A DNA stretch of 64,000 nucleotides from Chaetoderma sp. LZ-2023a (GCA_034401795.1 CM067373.1:87009448-87073447); one strand, 5' to 3'; counted from the first letter of the stretch, positions 46,035-61,964 are shown. The notes: generated by a model not told the origin, from the sequence alone. Translations and numbers: made by a program.

Positions 46035-48865
46035 TGTCTGAGCACAACGTTATTTCTGCCTGCAAATACGAATTTCCGGTAGAGGGGTGTTTATCGGAAC
46101 GTGAACGCTACAACATCGTAATATTTATATACGCAAATACACATCACGAAGACTAAATATTTTTACATATATAGGTCTCCATGGACTAGCGCGCTCTAAT
46201 CTTTGAGCTAATAGCGAGGTATGCTTGGGTAAATAGTCAGAAACTTGATTCGCTTTCAATACAACTAGATGTACACCAGGCTAGGCATTGTAAAATAAAT
46301 TGACTGAACACCTTTTCTGCCTGCTTTCAGGCAAATCATTTTCAAAATAAGCAGTGGCGTTTATCCAAAGGGTGCGCGGATATAATTTACAACATGCAGA
46401 GCGCTAACTGGTTAACACTATGGCCTAAATTTACAGCTTTATTACTCAGCCCAACAATGACAAAGGGGCTCAGGGCAGCGCGGTCTATAAGCGGCAAACT
46501 GCATAATCAAATCAATAAAAAAAAGTTGACTAATAGCACACACCGATAAGAAAGTTGATTAAGATTTCCACATCAACTTTTGTGGAAGAAATACTTTGCG
46601 CAAATTAAATATCGTTGTATTTAAAATGGAATTATTCTAGTTAGAGTAGTTTAATCGTGCCATTGCTAAACGAATTGTGTTGAGAAATGAGGTCAACCTT
46701 CAAAATAATGTGATTTTAGTACATTTTGAAGAAGCAAAAGAAAGATGACACGAAGTGTTAAGCCCACGAGATTTTCTTCATGGAATATAATATGTATTCT
46801 ACTAACGGGTAAGCGTGCATGTACCGGGTATGTCTTTTATGTTGTGGTGGGTTGTTGCGATGTACGTAGACGAAAGTGTTACAAAACGGGCCACCTACAT
46901 ACAAGGTCTCCTATTTAGTAATGTGTCAGGCCTATAACATTCCAAATAATGTTTATCTAGAGTATAGAATAGCTGCTATCAATTGTCATAGTAAAAAGAT
47001 TTCACGACAGTAATGAACATTGCCATTTGGATTTGTAGGACTGTCTAATACTCACTTTTCATGATGTTTTACAAACTATTATTTTACTAGCACTTTGTCA
47101 GTCGCAAGGCTGTACTGTTGCCAGATTTTAAGGCGACGAGCAAAATTGGCGACCTTTTGACCTCTCGTCACATAGTTACTCACCTAGCTTTCATATAACA
47201 TGTAGGAAATGGTAGAGAGCCAGAAACGCATTTTGAGCGGTCATTTGCTAGTCTGCTATCATTCTATCGAAGGCTATGGTAATTAGCTGACAAAACAGGT
47301 CCATATTTGGTAAATGTACGGTCCCAGTATGGTACCAAACTATTTTTCATCAGTGATGATCCCTGTAACCAAAGGTTCACGTCAACTAAAATACCATTCC
47401 GCGTATTTATCTCCAGGTGTACGCCTGTAAATTGCTAAACTTATTGTGTTGATGTATTTGTCAGCTGGAGTGCTGACATCTTTGCTGTCTTCCGAGCCAC
47501 ACCATGCACAGTGGGGAAGCTATCTGACAACTAGTGGCTGTTATTTGCATCAGCTGAAGGCACTGTATATAGGTGTCTTTAAAATTGAATTATCTCCATG
47601 CTTGTAACTGGCTAAATATAATGTAATACATTTGCCACCTGGCTTGTCTCAAAATTGGATCTATGGGAAACTGGAACAGCCTAATGCATGTTCTATGAAA
47701 TGAATCGTTCGCAGTTGCACCTGAAGGATTGTGAACCAACACCAACCACGCTGTTAAGCTCGCTAACAGTGAACAGTCCGTGTCGATCTTGAGCAAGAAG
47801 CACCATCTGTTTGTTCTGAAAATTCCGGAAATTCTCACTGACCGCAGTTGCAGAGCTCGATAATAGCATACACACAGATACATGTCGTAAAGCTGGGCTT
47901 GACCGTTCTTTATGTGAATATACAGAGGCAATGGTAGTTCTCTTTCCAAGAGATGAGGAGAATTCACAGACTGAAGAGAATGATCCGGTTGACACACTTC
48001 CCGAGACATCTAATTGGAATTTGCGGAGTCAACATATACAGATAGATAGATACAGATACAGACTGTGAGGTTTGCTGGCGACCATGTGGAATCTTGATCT
48101 GTCAAATCAGTACCATTCTACGGTATAGACACAAAGCCTTTTACTGGATGCTGCCTCATTGTGGCACCCACATGGAAATGAGCCGTTGAATAAATGTCTA
48201 ATAAAGTATGTCCGTGGGAGATAGCTGCTCGGGGTAATCGTAAGTTCAAGATTAATACTGATTTCACGAAATATCTCACGTTTTCACGAAACTGCTTTAA
48301 CCATCTTCATAATGTTGGGCATTGAAGACTTAGAAGGGAACACTAATCTCTTCACCAACAGGAAAATGACTGACAGATGCGTCAGTTTTTGGGATTTAGC
48401 CAACCATAGCCGTTTATAGTCAATCACAATTGCCATATCATATCAATAGCCATGTACACACGTTTGAATGGCACGTACTCCATCTTTGTATTACAAGACG
48501 ATGCCAGCTGAAAGGAAACAACGAAAATTTCTATTAGAATCTCGTTTCGTTAAATCCTTATTGATCCTGATATGGAAATATGCATCCGGCAGATTCATTG
48601 ATTTGGCTCACGTATGTCAGTCTTCAAACTCACCATTATGGATTGAATGTTGAATGCCCTGAGACACTTTATTGAGAAATTTAAAATTGATCTGAGGACG
48701 AAGAAAGTATTGTCACAATGAGACAATGTTGATGCTGATACAACATGCCTACACCATTACAAGTGATGTTTTATAAGAATACAGTACAGCTAAAAAATAA
48801 GCTAACATGGTTCCGCAGCAAACACACAAACATGTTACTTAACACAATTTTGAACACGACGTAAG
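46035..48865. other. No gene supported; a 139-codon minus-strand ORF at 47590-48009
   Basis: Unique-looking sequence. The region 47690-48009 is open in two minus-strand frames. Neither product is recognised and no splice or repeat context decides between them. A decayed palindrome piece lies at 46300-46345. Confidence 0.3.
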
Positions 48866-48873
48866 CAATGGTC

Positions 48874-48963
48874 CGTTGAATATTTTGACCATAATTGGAT
48901 AGGAAAACATTGCTGCCTTAGGCAGCAATATTCTCCAATCCAGTTATATTCAAAATATTCAAC
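48874..48963. repeat. Palindrome, variant 2
   Basis: GTTGAATATTTTGACCATAA and mirror, around AACATTGCTGCCTTAGGCAGCAATATT. Almost identical in layout to 4096-4187. Confidence 0.75.
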
Positions 48964-49338
48964 AGCACGTTTTATGTTTTTCTGTAAACATTTAAAGTTA
49001 TTCCCGGGATGTACTGTATTATCACAATGTTTGATTTGGGGGAGAATAAAGTTAGGGAAGACGTGGCCAAATTCTGATGACAACTAAAAATTCCTGATTG
49101 CCGACAACATTTGAAAACCATAAATCATTTTCTGAGCAATGCTCCTACCACGACGGGTGCTAAATTGAGCAGTCATAGGGCCTATATATTCAATAATTTT
49201 CAAGTAATCCGATATGCTTATTACTGTGATTACACTTAGCTCCCGTGTGATTGGCGATCAAATTACATTGCACATTCTGACCATACGGCGAAATTCATTG
49301 AAGAAATAGAAAGTCACAAAAGTTATGCATAATTGCTA

Positions 49339-49728
49339 ATGGACCGTTCCAGTCTTAGCTATGCCCCGCCCATCTGTAGTTAAGCTCCACCCACATCTCG
49401 CTCGTGTTGTGGTCGATCGGTCCCTAAACTCCCTGACTATCAATTTCCAGAAAACTATACAGGTAAGCCGCTGAATATTTTGAAACTAATTTGACTGGGT
49501 GCTTGTTTCTGCCTATGGAAGCAACAGCGTCCAGTCAAATTAGCATCAAAATATTCAACAACATCTTTATAAAATAGTCAGAACATACAATTTGTACAGC
49601 AACCCGTAGTCCCTCACCAATTATGCGTACATGACGAGCTTATCTACGTCATTCATGACGTCATTGATACACGTCACGTAGTTGATTATGACGTCATAGG
49701 ATGGATGGATAAACTGGAAAGATCCATT
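49339..49728 (-). repeat. Family A, full-length inverted copy
   Basis: Begins AATGGACCGTTCCAGTCTTA, CTATGCCCCGCCCATCTG, then GTGTTGTGGTCGATCGGTCC and a palindrome at 49471-49560. It continues with CTACGTCATTCATGACGTCA and GATTATGACGTCATAGGATG, ending AAACTGGAAAGATCCATT. It is one of the best full-length copies and serves as the uninterrupted reference for the split copy at 35375/41703. Confidence 0.82.
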
Positions 49729-50173
49729 TTCTAAAATTTCTGATCCAAGAAAACCAGACTGAAGTTCGAAGCAGATTGTAGCACATATGATCAGATAATG
49801 TTTAATGTTAGTAAACCTTTCAACAACGAAACTGTGTTGTAAATTATTCACAGTTACCTATAAGTTCAGCTTAGCATGATAAAAATCGTTTAAGATCGAA
49901 CCGAGATATATGTTAACATTGTATCTGTTATTTATTTTCCCAATGTTTTCATCTAGCATTAACACCTGGTAGTTGGCAACAGGCTCAATGCGTAGAACCT
50001 GGACTTGGGACATTTTCTAGCTGCTTTGCTAGGACTGGCATGAACGAGAAACTACATCAAGAAGTCAAGATATTTTGGGGTGGGGACGAAATTAAGGCCA
50101 ACCGATCCTGTAGGTAGGTATGCTATAGGCTTCATACGCAATTATTATTAGTGATTCATAACTATTATACGTT

Positions 50174-50262
50174 GTTTTGTCGGTCTGTCGGTTTGTTCAT
50201 CGGTCATTTGGTCGGCCAGTCAGTGAGTCAGTCGATCTGTCATTCTGTCAATTAGTTTATAC
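50174..50262. repeat. Short GTCGGTCAGTCAG-type simple repeat
   Basis: GTCGGTCTGTCGGTTTG...CAGTCAGTGAGTCAGTCG resembles the units of the 12.4-15.4 kb array. Confidence 0.6.
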
Positions 50263-50316
50263 AGTTACTTGAAGGATGGCCGCTTAATATAAATCTGTTG
50301 TCATATTAATGAATGA

Positions 50317-50694
50317 ACCTTTCCAGTTAAACCATCTGTCATATTCAACTACGTGACTTATAGGATGATGTTATAATCACTTACAACATGAATGACTCGA
50401 TTTAGTCTGTCTAATGCGTGATAGTCCCACGCGTTGTACGAAATGCATGTCTTTCCTATTTAATAAACATGATGTTCAATATTTTGAAACTAATTTGACT
50501 GCGCGCTGTTGCTGCCTTATGCAGCAACAGCACCCAGTCAAATTAGTTTCAAAATAGTCAACAGCTTCCCTGTATAGTTTTCTGGAAATTGATTGTCAAG
50601 AAGTTCAGGACTCGATCGATCCCAGCACAAGCGTGGCGTGGGTGGAGCTTAGCTAGAGATGGGCGGGGCATAACTAAAACTGGAACGGTCGATT
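50317..50694 (+). repeat. Family A, full-length copy with complete palindrome
   Basis: Begins ATGAACCTTTCCAGTTAAAC and ends AAACTGGAACGGTCGATT. The palindrome at about 50474-50563 is almost perfect (arms ATTTTGAAACTAATTTGACT, then GCTGTTGCTGC around CTTATG). GATGGGCGGGGCATAACTAA lies near the 3' end. Confidence 0.83.
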
Positions 50695-51404
50695 GCTCTA
50701 TTATGGGTCACAAGCAAACCACAACTGACCACAGAACATGTTCACTACTATTTGCAAATTAGCTCCTTAGTTCTTTTTTCACACATGCGGACTCCGACGC
50801 TACTTACTTTACAAGGTCCTATTCCAACCAGAATGCTTAAACATATTTATATTGTCTAGCACAATGTAATGAAGCGAAATAGATGTTAGCATATGATGAT
50901 TTCCTTCAATTTAAATTAATATAATTTTTAGTTTGTAAGATTGATTTGAAGACACGCATTCCTAATTTAACGTCACAAGTAAAAATTATATCATGTTATA
51001 TCAAAAGAAACCATCATATCTTAAGATTTATTTCGTTTCATTGCGTCGAGGTAAACAAATTAAACCTCTAAAAGTATACAAGTTTAGCAAATTTATGTTC
51101 CAGCATTCTGGTACTTATGGTGCCGGTCCTATAATAACAGTACATGATCATTCGTCTAGCACCAAGATTTGAAATTAGGCTAGATTTTGCATAATTGACG
51201 TATTTCTTTATAAGAGTCTCTATCGCAAAAAAATGTTGATAGACAATTAAAGCTATACACTAAAATCCAAGATGACTGCTGGTTAAAAATGGCATGGCAT
51301 TTGCTTCTAGTACATACCTGGTGCCTACATTATATGTGTTCATGAAAGCATTTCTTAGCATACGAAATGTGTATATTGTTAGGTTTACAATAAATAGTAA
51401 TAGG
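50695..51404. other. No feature recognised
   Basis: AT-rich sequence without supportable ORF. Confidence 0.4.
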
Positions 51405-53476
<2,072 letters not shown>

Positions 53477-53599
53477 CCACTTCAATGTATCACATGACTC
53501 CGCGCTTTAAATGTGTATCTAATCTTGATACCAAGGACTCCTTTTCTGATTATTAACTCTTAGAACATTGAATACGACACATCGTTTGCAATGTGAGAG

Positions 53600-53695
53600 A
53601 TATGCTGAATAATTTGAAACGAATTTGAGTAGAGGCTATTGCTGTCTATAGCAGTAGCAGTTTCCAGTCAAATTAGTTTCAAAATATTGAACAAC
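53600..53695. repeat. Palindrome, variant 1
   Basis: AATAATTTGAAACGAATTTG and mirror AATTAGTTTCAAAATATTGA, core GGCTATTGCTGTCTATAGCAGTAGCAG. Confidence 0.7.
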
Positions 53696-53769
53696 TTACC
53701 TGTATGGTTGCCTTTCAATATTAGAAGCTGGGACTCTAATAATATTTACATCAATCATCTTAAAGGGAT

Positions 53770-54368
53770 GCTAATCTCATCTCGGATGTTGTATTGTACC
53801 GATAGATTATGATTTATAGATTCCATGTCAGCCATATCCTGTCACATTCCCTTATCTGTATCACAATTATCTGCTTTCTAATATCGCGTAAATGTTGAAC
53901 ATTGATCCCCGCCATTTTGTCTCCTCAAGCGATAGCGTGTTATGGCATGCAAGTGCCAACGCTATATTCTTTATTATATAATACTTATTCCGTTGAATAT
54001 TTTGAATTTAATTTGACTGGATGTTGTTGCTGCCTATGGCAGCAACAACTTCAAGTCAAATTGGTTTCAACATATTCAAGATCTTACCTGTATAATTGCT
54101 TTTATACGAAATTGCCAAACTATCGCTGGCGCCTCAATGACCGAGCGCATATACCGAGTTGGGCATGCTAGGTTTTTTCTGATTGGTTGAAAAGTAAATT
54201 ATTGCAGCCATCATAGGGTGTAGAAATATATCAGCATTTAGCTACTAAATCTTGAATAACTTTCTTTAGCTGTATGATAAAAAGCTTAAAATTCCCTGCA
54301 TAGTTTATGAGTGGCATGTTAAATCAGCTGAATACCTATCAAGAGAAGAGGTTAGTTATCCTTTAAAA
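53770..54368 (-). repeat. Family B repeat, uninterrupted copy
   Basis: Inverse of 2325-3345 without the insertion. It includes the CGCCATTTTGTCTCCTCAAG block, a palindrome at 53992-54082 (core ATGTTGTTGCTGCCTATGGC), TTTCTGATTGGTTGAAAAGT, CATAGGGTGTAGAAATATAT and the AAGAGGTTAGTTATCCTTTA end. Confidence 0.74.
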
Positions 54369-54486
54369 GCGGAAAATAGTGTCAACTTAGGAAATAATAT
54401 GGCCTACGTTTTATCACATTTTTAGCTGGTAATAAAAACATTTCCGAACACGCTGGCAATGTAGACAAAACTGACATTCAACTCAC

Positions 54487-54543
54487 ACGCACGCACGCAC
54501 GCACGCACGCACGCATCCACGCACGCACGCACGCACGCACGCA
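54487..54543. repeat. (ACGC)n microsatellite
   Basis: About 13 ACGC units with one ATCC interruption. Confidence 0.93.
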
Positions 54544-55404
54544 CAATGTATTGGATCAGAGACAAAACGGCACGCAGTACAGATGGTTAAAGTCTATAAA
54601 ACAGTTTTAGACAACATATGACACAGATACTATGATGTTTATTTAATGATTTAATTAATTTAGGGAACATGGATATGATGGGTTAATCCAGTATTACCAT
54701 TTATTCAACGATCCACTGTCCATGTATATGGAATACCTATGATCATGAAATAAATATCTGATCGGGTAGTTCCCAATCCATATGCTAATTAGGCTCTTGG
54801 CTGTAACTGATTACCACAAAGTATAGAATTGTTCGATCTGTCCTAGCGACCTAAGTCCATCCCACTATGTAACTCGGTGAACTATTCATCGATCTAGTGT
54901 TTTTGAAGTCGATGTTTGTATGGTAGACCAGGCATCAATATTACTTGAAATTAACATGGCATATTCATTGCACATGATTGGCGCCGTTATGACTGGAAAA
55001 TAGTTCCGCTAAATTTTATTATATTGGTCAATTTAATTGTATAATTATTAATTTTTCTTGTATAATTATTATTTTTGAGATTCTATTTTCCAGTGAATTT
55101 TATCAAATTTGTATATGATAAGATTGTCACCATCTTTAGGCATTATATGGACGTCGGCGCATTTGTACATCAAACCATGTGTCCGTTCATCAATCACGTG
55201 ACAGTGTTTTGGTGGGAAGATCGCCAACTCCTACTCATCAGTTCGAAACATATTTCTAAGCGGTTCACACGTCATCTAGGAACCGCTTATTTTCAAGAGT
55301 CAACGAACTCACCATGTAAAAATGTTAACGTAATAGTGTGCCTATGTCGTCTCGTCTTTGTCATCGTCTCAATGTAATCATCGTCATCAGCCATCAGTCG
55401 ATTT

Positions 55405-55630
55405 TAACTACCCATGACGTCATCAATCTAATCGTCTTCAAACCAAATCCCAAAGCAAGCGGAACCTGGTTCCTTGCTTGGGTGGGTAGTAGTCTAAATT
55501 CTCTACCTGTGACCTCATCAATCGCATCACCTTCAGACCAAATCCCAAAGCAAGCGGAACCGGGTCCCTTGTTTGGGTAGGTAGAACTCTATCTTTTCTA
55601 CCTGTGATGTCATCAATCTCGTCATCTTCA
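55405..55630. repeat. ~95-bp tandem duplication, about 2.3 units
   Basis: Units contain GACGTCATCAATCTAATCGT, then CAAATCCCAAAGCAAGCGGA and CTTGTTTGGGTAGGTAG, at 55412, 55507 and (partial) 55603. Confidence 0.82.
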
Positions 55631-57553
55631 CGATGCTTTCATCCTTATGAAATGTTCAGACTTTATTAGCGATTGCTGTCATCTTATCGATTCTCCGCCA
55701 TCGATCTTCTGTATCGGTAACTAAGCCGAGTTATCACACGAATCATCCCTGTGTCTTCGAGCTTCTCAATTCAATATCTCGGATCATCTTAGTGCCTTCG
55801 ACCTTATCGTTTCTCTTTCGGAATACAGAACATTCTTCCGGTTTCGTCATCCGTTTCTTCATGTGTGTTTTCACTCCCGGTGCCACGACAGATCGGATCT
55901 TCATCTGTTCACCTTCATTCCATGACTGAACTTCTGTATTCAGCATATTCAAGGTATCTGAGTTTTAACTGTGATTTCTCAAAATTATTTACCACACACC
56001 CCAACCAACTCGCGTGGTGCAGAGACTGTCCAGATTCTTTACTTATGTGACCAAATTTCAAAATATTCTATGAGTAAATTTTCATACTTATTATTGGAAT
56101 ATTTCTATTTAAATTGATTTAATATTTGTTTCAATTTGTTGTTATTACGTCATTTGTCCAAGTTCTAGTAACCAACAATCATTAAGTAATCATCATGTAC
56201 ACTTAGTCGAGTGGTTCATCAGTCATTTGAAGTACCCAATAAATTTCATTATTATTATCCTACCGACTAGCGGCCAGCTCGCTATTAAAATACCATTGAA
56301 CTTGTAATGCGTAATCCTTGAAATAAAATATGCATTCAAATTGATTATAAGCTTGCTATGCTATTTGGTGATTGTCTTTTTAGTAAATTAACCCTTAATG
56401 AAAACTAAGGGCTGATTGATTAAAATTTCAATCATCAGGTTTCCAAAGATAATTTTCTTTCTTTCCGCATATTTAAGTATTAATTTATTCAGTTTCTATA
56501 ACCATGCTTATAACGCATCACTGGCGTTTTCAAGATATAATAAATATAGTGTTAGTTCACTACTCCATTCATACTATATCAATATCAATTCTTCTACTCC
56601 CTTTTCTATCATCTATGTAATGAATGAATGATTACAGTTATTTCTGTTTTCATAGTTTCATTTACAGAATTTTCTCTACCGCATGGAGATTAACCATCAA
56701 ATAGTATCATTCCCAGGTAGACGGATTTTCTGATTCTGGTAAAGAAGTTTAAACAGCTCTTGTCTCTTGAAAGAGAGATTGGAACTGTTTAACCGTAACT
56801 GTTAGAATTTGAATCGATGTATATCTGGATTGGCAGGCCATAAATTTTCTCATTACAATTTCAACGTCATTAGATAGATCAACGATATTATTATGGTCGG
56901 TTAATGAGGAGCTATGGTGGTGACTGAGCAACGCGCAACTTTGACCAAGTCAGACATATTTGAATTTTGATCATAACTTGATCACTGGTATACTGATACT
57001 ATTGATCAAATTTGGCCAAAAAACAGAGACGTGAACTTTAAGTCTAATCCGGAAAGATCATCACCATTGTTGGTTATTATTCAATCCCAATAATCTAATT
57101 TAAGTTACAGCCATACCCATACCCTGTCATCCTATCTCCTCAACGTCTTTTATTAAATCCGGAATCCTTTGCATTGATTCGAAATCACTCCTATGCCACA
57201 TAGATCTGGTGTCCTGTTATCATAGAATCTACAGCGGCAATATCCCTGTAATGCTTGATCCATTGATACTAAACATTCGAGCCATTTAATTTACACCACT
57301 TTGGGCAACTTGAAACTTCTGATCCCGTCATCAACAAATTTGGTACTTATCATTAACAAGCTTTTGAGGTCATTGAGGTCAAATTTTCACCTGGGTTGAC
57401 CTACTCGTCTAAACATCATAGACTGCTGAGCTTTGTAACCCCTTGATTTGCTTCCATAGCATCGCCAGGCTTTCTAGGTCATGACCTTGATATAACTTTA
57501 GTGTCAAAATTGATATATTTGACCCAGATAACTCGACATTCCTATGATATGGG
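55631..57553. other. No gene recognised
   Basis: AT-rich sequence. ORFs are under 75 codons and lack recognisable domains. Confidence 0.4.
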
Positions 57554-58732
57554 TGGACTGAACGGTACAGGACGAGATGGTGTAACAACGCGAGGAACGA
57601 TTTTTTTTCTAACAACGCGCAAGTCACGTTTATTCAAACCATAAGATGCGAGATGTGTTCTGAAATATAATCAGAAAGTATCTCATATTATACAATAATA
57701 ATAATAACGATATCAATAGCAAAGTGATACAGTAATAAACAATGCAGAAAATGAACAATGCAGTAAATATGCGTTACAATAACCGTACCCAGGTAGTAGA
57801 CCTAGTAGAACGGTATTCATTGCTGTAACACGATAAACCACTGGTGCTCATATAATAATTCAGAGCACTTGTATATCATTACGATGATGTCAAAATAATA
57901 ACACGAATATGCAATCGATGAACGATTGGTTTCTCTCTGAAGATGCTATTTCTGTAAACTGTAGTAACCTTAAACAGTAACAGCCTACAGCAATACCACT
58001 TCAGACAAACACCAGTCTTATTGACGTGCCATTGTGCACCACTACAATTACACCTGGGATGACAAGCAGGGAAATGACCCCTGGTCCTTTTATCTCAATG
58101 GAATTATGCAAACTAGATTTATATAATAACCAAATTCAGAATGCTACGCTCACGTGTAATACCTGTTATCTATAAAATTGTTCAGCTATAAGACAGCATC
58201 GAAGGATCATATTTGTATCAACCTGAACGTTCAAATAGTTAAGGAAGCTATTGAATTTACTCAGTATGCAATACTTGTCTATAAAGGGCACTCTTGGTGG
58301 ACCAAATTTTGCATCTAGAAACAGATTTTAAACACTAAATTTCCGTACCTGAAGAGTTGAATTTTCTTGAGTCTGAAAACGTAATCTTGAGAATCAAATC
58401 CTATTCTAAATAACCCTATTAAATTGTCGGTCTTTTATAATCAATGAACATGGGTTGGTCACACAATGTGGGTGTAGGTGTTTACGGCAATAATTACTGT
58501 TTACTGATAGAACAACAGATAATTTTGATGTCAGATCTGTTATTTCGTAATGCAGTTCCGTCAACATGCTACGTCATACCGTAAGCGTCCAATCAAGTTA
58601 GTGATGTCGGGAAATACGTCATGAGTATATCAGTTTTCTTCCGTGTAGGTGTGATCAAAACAATGCATACATCCGTAAACAAATAAATTAAGAAACTATA
58701 TCCGCCATTTATGGACATCAATGTTCAAAACA
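57554..58732 (-). repeat. BEL/Pao 3' LTR
   Basis: The 58430-58732 and 57988-58175 parts match the other LTR closely. The segment 58176-58430 is missing from the 5' LTR copy, and 57554-57987 lies beyond its deletion point. Near the end, the minus strand has AATAAA (complement of TTTATT at 57631-57636), a plausible polyadenylation signal. The left boundary is a candidate based on TG...CA and ATGGG. Confidence 0.68.
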
Positions 58733-58775
58733 ACCCTCAAGGACCCCACAATGTGATACACTCGCATGTGTCACA

Positions 58776-61700
58776 TCAGTGATGATGGGACAACATTTCT
58801 GGATAGACCGCATAAATTCTCCCTTTGAGGTTTTGACCTTGACATTTCTTATCACCCCCATCTGAACCAGGATACACCTCCAAAATCCTAGCAAGATTCC
58901 ACTTTCCCCTTGGGACTATCCGGTCTTTAAGAAACACAATGTCAACTCCTTTCATTTGTCGACCTTTAGTTTGCCATTTTGAACGTTTCATGAGTGTGGG
59001 TAAATATTCGCTAACAAAACGCTTCCTAAACTGATACACTAGTGTTTGAACAAACTGAAATCTTTTTCTTAAATTTCTGGACTCGTCAAACGGATCTTGA
59101 GGAACCTCAGTGGAAGCCCGTCCAAGAAGGAAGTGAAGATCATTTGGATCATTGGCCGCATATCCAATGGGCCTTGAGTTAAGGAGACTCGCAATTTCAG
59201 CAATCACTGTTGACATTTCATTCCAATAGAGAACCTGTTGCCCTACAGCAACCTGCAATGCTCTTTTAGTCAGCTTGATAAGACTCAAATAGTCCCCGCT
59301 GATGAGGACTAAGCGGTGTATTAAACATCCACTTCACTTTGTGAAGACTAGCAAAGTCATCTATTTGCTTTCTCCCTTCCTGTACTAATTCCTTGAGCTC
59401 CTTTTGTGTTCCAACAACTGAACTTCCATTATCAGATATAATCGTGTGAGGCCAACCATGATGAGCAACAAAATGCCTCACTGCTAAGAGAAAAGCTTGT
59501 GTGGAAAGATCTGCTACAATCTCTAAATGAACAGCACGAAACGTTGCACAAGTAAACAGTGCTCCCCAAGCCTTAATGGACTTATTCTTATTCCTTCCAT
59601 ATTTTAACATGAAAGGCCCAAACAGGTCAACACCAGTAACAGAAAATGGTGGCCAAAATATCTTCAATCTATCTGCAGGAAGGTCAGCCATAAGTGTCGT
59701 GTGAGGTGATTGACGTAGTTTCCTGCAAGTTGTACATTCTTTTACAACTTTCTTTGCTAAGTTTGCTAACAATCCAAACCAAGTGTCGGGAGTAACTCAA
59801 TGTCTTCTCTGCTCCAGAATGTCTCATCTTCTGGTGCACATCGATCATAATAAGTCGAGATACAGAATGTGAACTTGGAAGCAAGACTGGATGAATCTGA
59901 TCATACATAAGACCTAAATGCCTTTACCTACCTCCAACGCTGATTATGCCATCTTTAATCAATGGAACAAAGTCACGAAAACGGGTTTCCCAATCTGACA
60001 ACTCTCGTTGGGCATAGATCATCCAAAAGCATTCAGTCTTTTCAATTTCCTGTGGCAACAATGCGCCATCAACATATTTGTCATCACTCTCGCTTCTAGA
60101 AAGCCGTGCTCTGATCTTGACATTGTGAATGAACCGTAAACAATAGGCTGTAAGTCTCACAAGCCTTTGCCAGCTGGAATATCGTTGAGGATCTATTACA
60201 GGAACGGGAGTGATTCCAGTCACTAAACAAAGCATCTTTGGCTTCTTCATTTCTATGTCGATGGCTTGCAGATCTCTACAAGACTCTACTGGCCACTCAT
60301 CCTCTGGCTTCATCAGAATGTCAGGACCATTCATCCACCATCCCTTCATTTCCTCCACAGAAATCCCTCTGCTTAAGTCATCTGCTGGATTAAGATTACT
60401 CGGTACAAAACACCACTGCGCGGAATCCCATGAAGACTGAATCTCTGATACTCTTACACCAACGAATGCCTTCAAAGAAATGGACTCTGAGCGAAGCCAA
60501 TGAAGAACAATTTGTGAATCTGACCATAAGATAACTCGACTCAGCTTTTGTTTGAATTCATCAACAATTGTCTTTTCAAGTCTGGATGCTACCATAAGTT
60601 CCAGTCGTGGAACTGTACTCTGCTTTAAAGGCGCAACTCTGGACTTGGCTGCCACTAATCTCACCACTGGGCCGCTGTATGTAGGCGATACGAGATAGGC
60701 AACTGCACCATACACTTGCGTACTTGCATCTGCAAAGATGTGCAACTCTGAATGCCCCGATACATCAACAGGCTTCAAACTTCTAGGAAACTGCACTGTT
60801 GCCAGCTTCCCTAGTTCCTGAAACAATTTGCTCCAGAGGTCACGAACCTCTTGTGGCAAAACATCATTCCAATCGAATTGCTTACATCTCCAAATATCTT
60901 GCATAGCCATGCGAGCATTGATAGTTACAGCAGAAGCTAAAACAATTGGATCATACAATGTTGACATCTTGGAGAGAATATTTCTCTTTGTAAACTTCTT
61001 CAAGCTAAGTTCCTTAACTGAAAACCGCATCACATCAGTGATTGGATTCCATCCAATCACAAGCGTTTTCAATTCATCTGTGCCTAAATGAATTTCTGCT
61101 AACGTACTTGTCTGTAAGTTTCTTGCTTGCATCTCGCGCATATTTGACACATTAGATTCCTCAGATGGTTGTGTCCCTCTCTCAAGCTCATCTCTGACAC
61201 GCTCTGCTGAACAAAACCACTGTTTGATTCTGAAACTACCTCCTGCAAGCATGTGATCTAGCCCTTTAATTCGCTGTTGAACATGAATGGATCAGATCAT
61301 CCATATAGCTATCTTTTTTCAGGGTCTCTGCTTCTTCAGGAAGGTTGCTCTCATGCTATTCAGCAATGCGCAGCATGGCATAACTTGCCATATCAGGTGA
61401 TGGTTTGTCACCAGATGTGACTCAGATAAATATCTGGCTCTTTGGTTATATCCATGTCACGCCAAAGGAACCGATGATCATCAGTATCTGCCTCCGGCAG
61501 ACAAACCTGTAAAACATTTTGGAAACATTGCCTACAAATTCCACTCTGTCTTCCCGAAAGCGAAGCAAAACACCCAATAGATTACCAATCAAACATGGAC
61601 CTTTATACAATAAAGAATTTAGAGAAACGCCTTCACACTTACAAGGTGGGTCTAACACTATTCTCAGAGGTGTACTGGGCTTGTCTGGACGGGAATTCGC

Positions 61701-61964
61701 ATGGCGCGGTAGATAGAATACTGGCTTCTGGTCTGCAGCCAATTCATCATCTGTCACTCTACAAGCCCATCCATTTTCTAAGCACTCTCTCATACAGTTT
61801 CTGTACAGGCTAGCCTTTGCTGGATTCTTTTCCAAGCTGTTCTCAAGGGAAACAAATCTCTTCTTTGCGAGTGGGTAGTTATTTGAAAGCAACAAAGGAT
61901 CCCTTTTCCAGGCTAACCCGACAACGTACCGACCATCTATGACCAGCAATACCGCTTCAGACAA
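58776..61964 (-). pseudogene. BEL/Pao pol pseudogene (RT - RNase H - integrase - C-terminal domain)
   Basis: Reading on the minus strand, an RT N-terminal part (61964-61446) contains LPLAKKRFVSLENSL-like sequence and PLRIVLDPPCKCEGVSLNSL. A frame-broken RT core follows (61440-61255), where the YMDD box region is still visible. RNase H lies in a 442-codon frame (61252-59927): HIFADAST, VPRLELMVAS, WSDSQIVLHW and NPADDLSRG hold its acidic residues. A nonsense codon precedes the integrase zinc-binding part (VHQKMRHSGAEKTL), which is frameshifted near 59785 before KECTTCRKLR. The integrase core shows Asp in VTGVDLFG, Asp in IISDNGSS and Glu in RGLFES. A frameshift near 59285 follows. The C-terminal domain KGVDIVFLKDRIVPRGKWNL (near 58940) is the type found after integrase in BEL/Pao. 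Confidence 0.86.

Noticed and set aside
45410-46082. Pro/Thr-rich and Gly/Val-rich ORFs up to 211 codons
   Set aside because: Products of the CCA/ACA triplet repeat, equally open on both strands.
47590-48009. Possible exon or gene on the minus strand
   Set aside because: Two frames are open over the same stretch and neither product is recognisable, so it is only mentioned as an unidentified ORF.
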